NCBI GenBank assembly: GCA_026261815.1
Contig: JAMPIT010000230.1
Span: 39,764,501-39,828,500 of the forward strand
Direction of reading: 5' to 3'
Origin: Monarcha castaneiventris obscurior
Taxonomy: Eukaryota; Chordata; Aves; Passeriformes; Monarchidae
DNA length: 64,000 nucleotides
The position numbers were made by a program, and so were the translations under genes. The notes under the pieces are model-generated. The model had not been told where the DNA came from. It did no database searches and was given only the letters and a program-made list of their open reading frames with translations. Shown piece after piece: positions 57,412 to 64,000 of this stretch. The stretch's first letter is position 1. Each line of letters starts with the position of its first letter.

Positions 57412-58072
57412 CTGTTGGGAGGGTGGTCAACAGCAGCTGAACATGAGCCAGTGTGTGCCCAGGAGGCCGAGAAGGCCAATGGCAGCCTGGCCTGTATCAG
57501 CAGTGGTGTGGCCAGCAGGACCAGGGCAGTGATTGTACTGCTGAGGGCACACCTCAAATCCTGTGTCCAGTTTTGGGCCCCTCACTGCAAGAAAGACATT
57601 GAGGGGCTGGAGCAAGTCCAGAGAGGGCATCAAAGCTGGTGAAGGGCCTGGAGCACAAGTTGAAGCATGAGGACTGTGTGAAGAGTGGCTGTGGAGCTGG
57701 GTTTGTTTAGCCTGGAGAAAAGGAGGCTCAGAGGGGACCTTGCTCTCTACACCTGCCCGAAAGGAGGTCGTAGCAAGGTGGGAGTCAGTGTCTTCTCCCA
57801 ACTAACAAGCAGTAGAACAAGAGGAAATGGCCTCAAGTTGCTCCAAGGAAGGTTTAGATTGGATATGAGGAAAAATTTCTTCACTGAAAGGGTTGTTAAA
57901 CATTGGAACAGGCTGCCCAGGGAAGAGGTTGAATCACCATCCCTGGAGGTGTTTAAAAGACCTGTAGATGCGGCACGTACAGACACAATTTAGTGGTGAA
58001 CGTTGCACTGCTGGGTTAACAGTTGGGCTTGAAGATCTTAGAGGTCTCCTCCAACTTAAACAATTCTGTGTT
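57412..58072 (+). mobile_element. CR1 LINE, 5'-truncated, relatively well preserved
   Basis: About 660 bp with the end of the CR1 ORF2 and 3' UTR in sense orientation. Translated pieces match the CR1 reverse-transcriptase C-terminal region: [20 protein letters not shown] and later [52 protein letters not shown]. It ends in the usual GGGCTTGAAGATCTTAGAGGTCTCCTCCAACTTAA-like tail and a short ATTCTGTG end. Frame breaks near 57642 and elsewhere mean no functional protein. It is the youngest-looking repeat in the window. Confidence 0.93.
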
Positions 58073-61000
58073 TATTTCCTCAGCACTAGAGAAGCCTGCA
58101 CAGCTGGATGATGATGAGAGAGACCCAGAAAGCTGAAGTGATCTTTATATTTTGGGAAAGGAAATTAATTCAATAATTTTATTGTATATGAAGTGTCTTA
58201 TACTTTCATTCCAGAAGCTTGAAAACAATGCATCTTTTCTGGTTTTCTTTTGATGTGCATGTATGAATGTTTGAGATGTCCCAGATGATGAGTTAGTGAA
58301 GATGTAGCTTTGTGTGTTTGGGTTTTTTTTCCCAACAGAAGTCAGAAATTAAGAAAAAATATTTATCTCTTGATAATCCAGTGTAAGCATAATACAGTAA
58401 TTTTAAAATAGTTGACTGAACACATCAAAGCATATGTATGACATTTTCTAAAATATTCTCCAGTATTGTAGTCTCAGCATTCTTTACCTATGCAAAAATA
58501 GTTCACAAAAATTTTCTCTAATATTCTGTATTTAATATACAGGTTAGAGATTTTCTAAAGTCTTTCTTTTTCTTATTAAAATACCGAACTTATTACCATT
58601 AACACTATGAAAGCCCTGGAGAGATGAGTGTTGTAAAATGTGAGACTTCTGCCTGTACCCATTCATGTAACTGAACTCATTAAGTACACAACCTAAGCAA
58701 GATGACTGTTTTAAGTAGTTAGCTTCAGTAATCACAACAGACTAGGAACTGTACCTCATATTTCGTAACGTACTGTTTTTAATGTTTCAAAGTGACTTTT
58801 CTGCAGAAACACAGGATCATAAAAAGGTTTTGGAGTATTTCTTCTACTCAAGCACTGTTGTGCTTATTTCCCTCTGAGTTCCAACTGGTGAGTTTTTTAT
58901 GGCATTTACTCTTAAATTTATACAAATTGGAAAGTCTCCCCTAACCTTTAACAACGTGAAAGCTAGTATCTGTCTGACTCCAGTTGCCTAGACTACTGTC
59001 TGGGCAAGAGGAATGTATAGACACCTGCAGAGTCATTCCTGCCTTCATTTGGAATGGAACAATATGCCATCTGGGGATGTGGAGCCTGCTAGCTTCGGCT
59101 ATGCTTGATTTATTAGATAATTAAACTTAGATGAAAGAAAATCTCGTACATGATTTTAATTTACTTTTGCTCAACAAAAAAGTCTTGATCCAATTTTGTG
59201 TGTCTAGTCTTTAATTTCAGGGTAATTATTATTAGTGCTTGTCTGTTTCAGTGACTCAAATACTTGGACAAACCATAAATATTGTACAGTAAAAAAGAAC
59301 TTATAAAATACAGGTATCTGATTTCAAGCATGTAGGTACAAAAGCAGCACTGACCTGGTTTTCAGAACTAGAGCACTGCTGGTTGTGCCAACAAAAATAG
59401 AGCATGCTGACACTTTCTCAGAAACTGGTTTTCAGCATATGATCTCCAAACTCGTGCTTTGAGGTATGTGGTGATAGGGGATTGCTTTTCATTTTTCATT
59501 TCCAGAGCTATTGTCTGGCTTAATAATATTTGTCACTGTAATCTGTGGAGGAAGACGTGTTTGTTCCACTTTTAGTCTTGTTCTGCCTCCATGCTATGAG
59601 GCATACAGGGCTTTTTGTCTTGTGAGCTTCATAGCTAAATGAGTTTTGCAGGAAAAAGGAAAGATTGCTATTAGTGTTAAAGTTTTAAGAACGAGCCATC
59701 CAGATGAGCTTGTGCTTTGCCATTCAGCACTAATCTTTCCTTTTTAATCATGAATCTCTGCCTTCTTGCTTGTTTGCCATTGATCAAAACTGTGGTGTTT
59801 GGAGCAGGAGCTCATTCTGAGTCATCAGTGTATGTGGAGTGTGTGGGACTGAGGAATATGCAGGTATCCAGCTGGACTGAATTGAAATGGCCTTGCCCAG
59901 AACCCAATTAGGAATTTTCTGTCAGTCACGCTGCCTTTATGCTCCCACCCATCTTCATGCAGCACGTAGCCCACCCCTGCACGCTGTATGTGCTTAGGGA
60001 GAAGGCTGCTGCTCCAAGCAGGCTTTCCTCTGCAGTGAGGGAATGCTTTGCTGATGGACTACGAACAGCAAAGGCTATTTGCACTGTTTAGGCTTAAGTA
60101 GAGTAAGTGAGCAAGGGAACACAAGTCTACTCCCTCGTGATGGGAAGCTGTGTTGGTAATCATTCAGGATAAAAACAAAGCTAGTATTCTTGAAAACGCT
60201 TTTAGTCAATTTTAAAACCTTGTTGTCATGATGGAGTGTTGCTCAGTTGTAAGCACTTTCAGATAAAAGGGTTTACTTCGCAGGTGAATATATGGAAGCA
60301 AAATTCATAAAGTAACTTTGTGTAAAGTAGATCTCTTATTCAGAAAATGGTATACAGGTTATTGAAGAATAGATTGTCCACTGGGAAGCATCTAAGTGCG
60401 TACAAGAAAGAAATATGATGCACTACAAAGGGAGTGCAAGTTTGTGCTGTCATCTCTCCTAGACCTATTATTGACTGAGAGTTACAGCATGTGCATTTTA
60501 GATAGCAGACCTGGTTGGCATTTCTAACCTGTTAGTTGTGAACTATTGAACATACGTCTCGTAGCAAGGGAAAAGAAGGAACATTAAAACAAGCCTAAAG
60601 CTTTGATCAGCATTGTGATTTTTAATCTTTTCTATTCACTTGGAAGCTTTTATTGGCAACATTGGATTTTGCAACTCCTTATTGCCTTATGGAAAAATGC
60701 AAGTGATCCCTGATCTTGATACCAGTCTTCTCCCAGTGATATAATCTAACCAGACTTGCTTTCAGAAACTGTGTATAAATGTTGTATGTCAAAAAAATGT
60801 ATTATATTTGAAGCAAGTAATGGCTGTCTTTATTGCTTCTCTGAATTTAAGAGAGACAAGTATACATTCTGAAAAACAGCTCTATGTGTAATGTTAAAAG
60901 CAGCATTATATATTCAGAAAACTGTATGGTTTTAAATGAACCTTTTTAAAAAATGCTGTTGCTTTACAAATACTTAGAAAGAGGAGACACATAACACTTG

Positions 61001-64000
61001 AAAACAAAATGTGAGCCATCACCCTAGGTTTTCTATTTATAGAAGTTCCTTAATGCTTGAATCTCTACCATTCTTGCAGTAAACAGGTATGGTTTAAATA
61101 CTGGATGCTAAACTCTTTGGAATGGGCCAGGATTGCTGTGTTGGATGCAAATGATGGGTCTTGTGCATCAGTCTTTTGGATTACACAGGGGTGGCATGTG
61201 AATTGTGTGAAAGGCCACTGTTGATACCAGATACAGAACTGAGGGCTTCTGGGGCATAACACCTCAGGAGCTTTGGGCCACAAGGAGAGTTGTTAGAGTG
61301 AATTTCTGAAGGGGATATGTTGAGAACTGGCAGTTAGAATTACAGATTGATCAGAGAAGCCCAGTAATTCATTGTATTAAACATATCCTGCTGCTGATGG
61401 GGCAAAAAAGACTACTTTTATTGTGCAGCAGCAAGTTCACTTGGAGATAACAAGTCTGACAACATTTTAAAAGTATGAAGGAGAATTTAAATTAAAATAA
61501 AGGTCAGATGTAGATATTTAAGCTTTAACAATAATAGTCAGAGGACAAAAAAATTGAATTTGCCATGTGGAGATAAGATTGTTGGCATGGTGGGAAATAA
61601 AAAGAAGGGAAAGAAATGGAGAGGTGAACTTTTAACCCAACCAAAACAAATCAAATTTGTGTCCCTCGAAAGCAAAGCATTGTCAGAAAAATTACCCTTA
61701 CTAACAACCAAGCTTGTCCTTAATGAGATCAAGGACTTAACCTCTGACAGAACAGGGTAACAAAGCACCTCTGTGATCAATACTGTATCTTGTTGTCTCT
61801 CCTTCAGTATTACAGGAAAACTAAGTAAACCTGTCCACAATGGCATTCTTTCCTTTAGAATTCTAAAGCGTGTTTTATATTCGCTTCAGGCAACACAATT
61901 TGTCAAAGAAACTCTTGCCATTTACCTGGTTTCAAAATCTTAAGTTTTAATCTTGGAAGAGTAATGATTCTGAAGAATGGCTTATATCTTCAGAAGCATC
62001 CTGGACATCAGTGATGCCCAAATGTTTTTGCTTTGAACTGTATTACCTAGTGCTTTTTGTGTGTGGGAGAGAAGTTAAGCAAAAGTTAGTAAATGCCATG
62101 TGGCAAGTTGCAAAATTATTTAAAACAGAAGAATCCCTTCCCCGCAAAACAACAAAACTCAAATTTTGAAAGATCTGGGATAGGGTTAAATAGGGTGACA
62201 CACGTGTGCCCTGTGTTCAGTGATACAGTGTTTGAAACGTAGTAACTGATTTTAAAAGATCAGGTGTTCATTAAAAAAAAAAAAAACAACCCAAAACAAA
62301 CTGCCTTCATGATCATGGAAAACAAAAGCAGAAGTACAGTGTTTGGAACTTCTCTAGTTGACATCTGACATCCCTGTAAATTCTGAAAACAATCTAGATA
62401 CTTTGCAGATTTGAGGGTAATATGCTTGTTCCCATTGAAAGTGAGCAAGGAATATGTCTGCTGACTAGTAAAGATACTATTTCTGTCTTGAGAGAGCTTG
62501 GTATCTGTGATGCTAAAATGCTTCATCATAAAAATGGATTTTAAATTGCTATATACAGCAAAGTAATTTTATCTAACCCAGAACCATTCAGTATTATCAA
62601 AGAACAGTAATGTTCCTCTGGATTGAAGGGAAAATATACTCAATTTTATTCTCATAATGCTTTTTGTCATGCTGGAAGGTCTTACTTTTGAATATTGTCT
62701 GACAGAAATTTTTTTCCTGTGTTTGAGACATGCTTATATTTCTTCTCCTAGTAAAAATGCTGGATGAGATGTTAGGAAAAAAATGTAAATAGCAAAACTG
62801 ATTTATGGGCTTGTTTGTAATCTGGTATGACTTTACCCTTTTGCTTTGTGTAACGATTTACTGAGTTAGAAGATAATTCCATAATTGTTATGTCACAAAA
62901 CCCCATATAACATCAAGTACTGCCAGATCTCTCAGGCATTCCAGGACAAGTTCTCCCATTGTATTTTTTTAACCTTTTTGAGAATATGGGGAAGACTTCT
63001 TTTGTACATAAGGATGTGTGTGTTTAGATTAGCAAACAACACTTGGTCAAGGATATAAAAAAGTAAAAAAAAATAAAATCTGGGCCAGGAGGTCTTAGAG
63101 ATTTCTCCTTTCAAGTAACAGCTCTTAAAGAGCTTCTAAGGGGAAAAAGGCAGGGTCTCAGCAAAGTGAAAATTTTGTTCATGTTTTGCCTGTTCACGGT
63201 GCTGTTGTTTCATTTGTAGCTCAGATTCACATGACTGTTGAGGGAGTCTGTTTGGATGAAAGATTTGAAATGTTGTGATCTTCAGTGATTTCCCTTTTAT
63301 AAACGTGTCTCTTTTGAAGACATTAATTGCATTAATTTACCAGGAGTGCCTGTTTTCAGAGGTGAGCACCTGTCTTTGCAGCCCAGGAGTCATCTTGTCC
63401 CTTTTGGAGACAGCAGGGTGTGGAGATGGTAAACTGGCTTACATTGCTGTTTGGGGACAGTGAAGCCGGCAGAGTGCTGGTGCATCACAGTCCATTGCAA
63501 GGCATGCTCTGTTTGTAGCAACAGTCTTGCCCTTATGCAAGAGGTTTGCTCAGTCCTGTACATTCACATCCTTTTGTCTTTCCCTGTATGCTTCTCTCAT
63601 TTGTCCTGAAGAGCTCTCCTTACCCACACTTAGCACAAAAAAGGAGCAGTAATTTGCTTCATGTACAAGCAGAAGGAAAGGCACTGTAGAATACTTTCAT
63701 TTCCAGCATTTCCTTAACTCAGAGAAGAATGGGGATTACTTTTCAGTCTGGTCATAGGGCAAATCAGTAAGTACAAATGGTCCCCAGATTCAGGAAATAA
63801 ATACCTGCTTTTCATCAGTCTCTGTGTGCACACCCAGGACTGGTTCAAAACTCAAAGTCTGTGGGATACATACTTCTGTGTTCCTCGTACATCCTCCTGG
63901 TTCACAGCAAGCCCAAGTCACTGCTGCTGGAAGTTATTCCGGTAGTGAGATAATGCCTCTTCATAGGTTTCCCTCATTCCCAGAATGAGTTTTGAAGCTG
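58073..64000. other. Intron stretch without recognised genes
   Basis: About 5.9 kb after the CR1. Contains an A14 run with AACAACCCAAAACAAAC at about 62273-62300. Sequence at 59900-60100 and 63350-63540 is somewhat GC-richer, but no motif was recognised. No ANO10 terminal exon seen up to the window end. Confidence 0.6.

Larger units (their letters stand above)
16910..64000 (+). other. Long ANO10 intron, 5' part (continues past the window)
   Basis: About 47 kb after the GTAAGT donor at 16910. I looked for the remaining ANO10 exons (TM10 and tail) on the + strand and did not see them. A long intron before the last exons fits the human gene as I recall it. No second gene with recognisable protein motifs was seen on either strand. 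Repeats and low-complexity tracts inside it are listed separately. Confidence 0.7.

Noticed and set aside
57427..57801. 124-codon minus-strand open frame
   Set aside because: It lies antisense to the CR1 copy and is a shadow of the repeat.

Overview
The window reads as vertebrate genomic DNA, most likely from a bird. It is AT-rich intron sequence with few interspersed repeats. The recognisable ones are three 5'-truncated CR1 LINE fragments, one short retroviral LTR and two very old repeat relics. There are no operons and no dense coding. I cannot name the species; a crocodilian or turtle remains possible, but the low repeat density favours a bird.

The one gene I can support is ANO10 (anoctamin 10, TMEM16K), on the + strand. 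Eight consecutive coding exons lie between 1372 and 16909. They join in phase into 487 codons with no stop. By exon-length arithmetic against the ~660-residue human protein they correspond to residues about 113 to 599. About 112 N-terminal codons lie upstream of the window and about 61 C-terminal codons downstream. All exons end at GT and follow AG. The Ca2+-site acidic residues of transmembrane helices 6, 7 and 8 are present, so the gene looks functional.

Layout: 1-1371 is intron with a GTATA microsatellite. From 1372 to 16909 there are exons separated by introns of 1 to 3.4 kb; the first of these introns holds an LTR and a CR1 tail. From 16910 to the window end is about 47 kb in which I see no further ANO10 exon, taken as the 5' part of a long penultimate intron. 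It holds a minus-strand CR1 (about 22.5-23.05 kb), an ancient repeat (about 25.2 kb), a MIR-like SINE relic (about 45.9 kb), a better-preserved plus-strand CR1 (about 57.4-58.07 kb), low-complexity tracts and small tandem duplications.

I did not find a clearly new biological system. The observations most worth checking are a tandem pair of N-glycosylation sequons in a luminal loop of ANO10, an unusual T20/AAG-AG splice acceptor, a weak GTAATT donor, a compact LTR with perfect 7-bp inverted ends, a 14-bp perfect inverted repeat beside a tandem duplication, and a few GC-richer intronic islands with long open frames that I could not identify.
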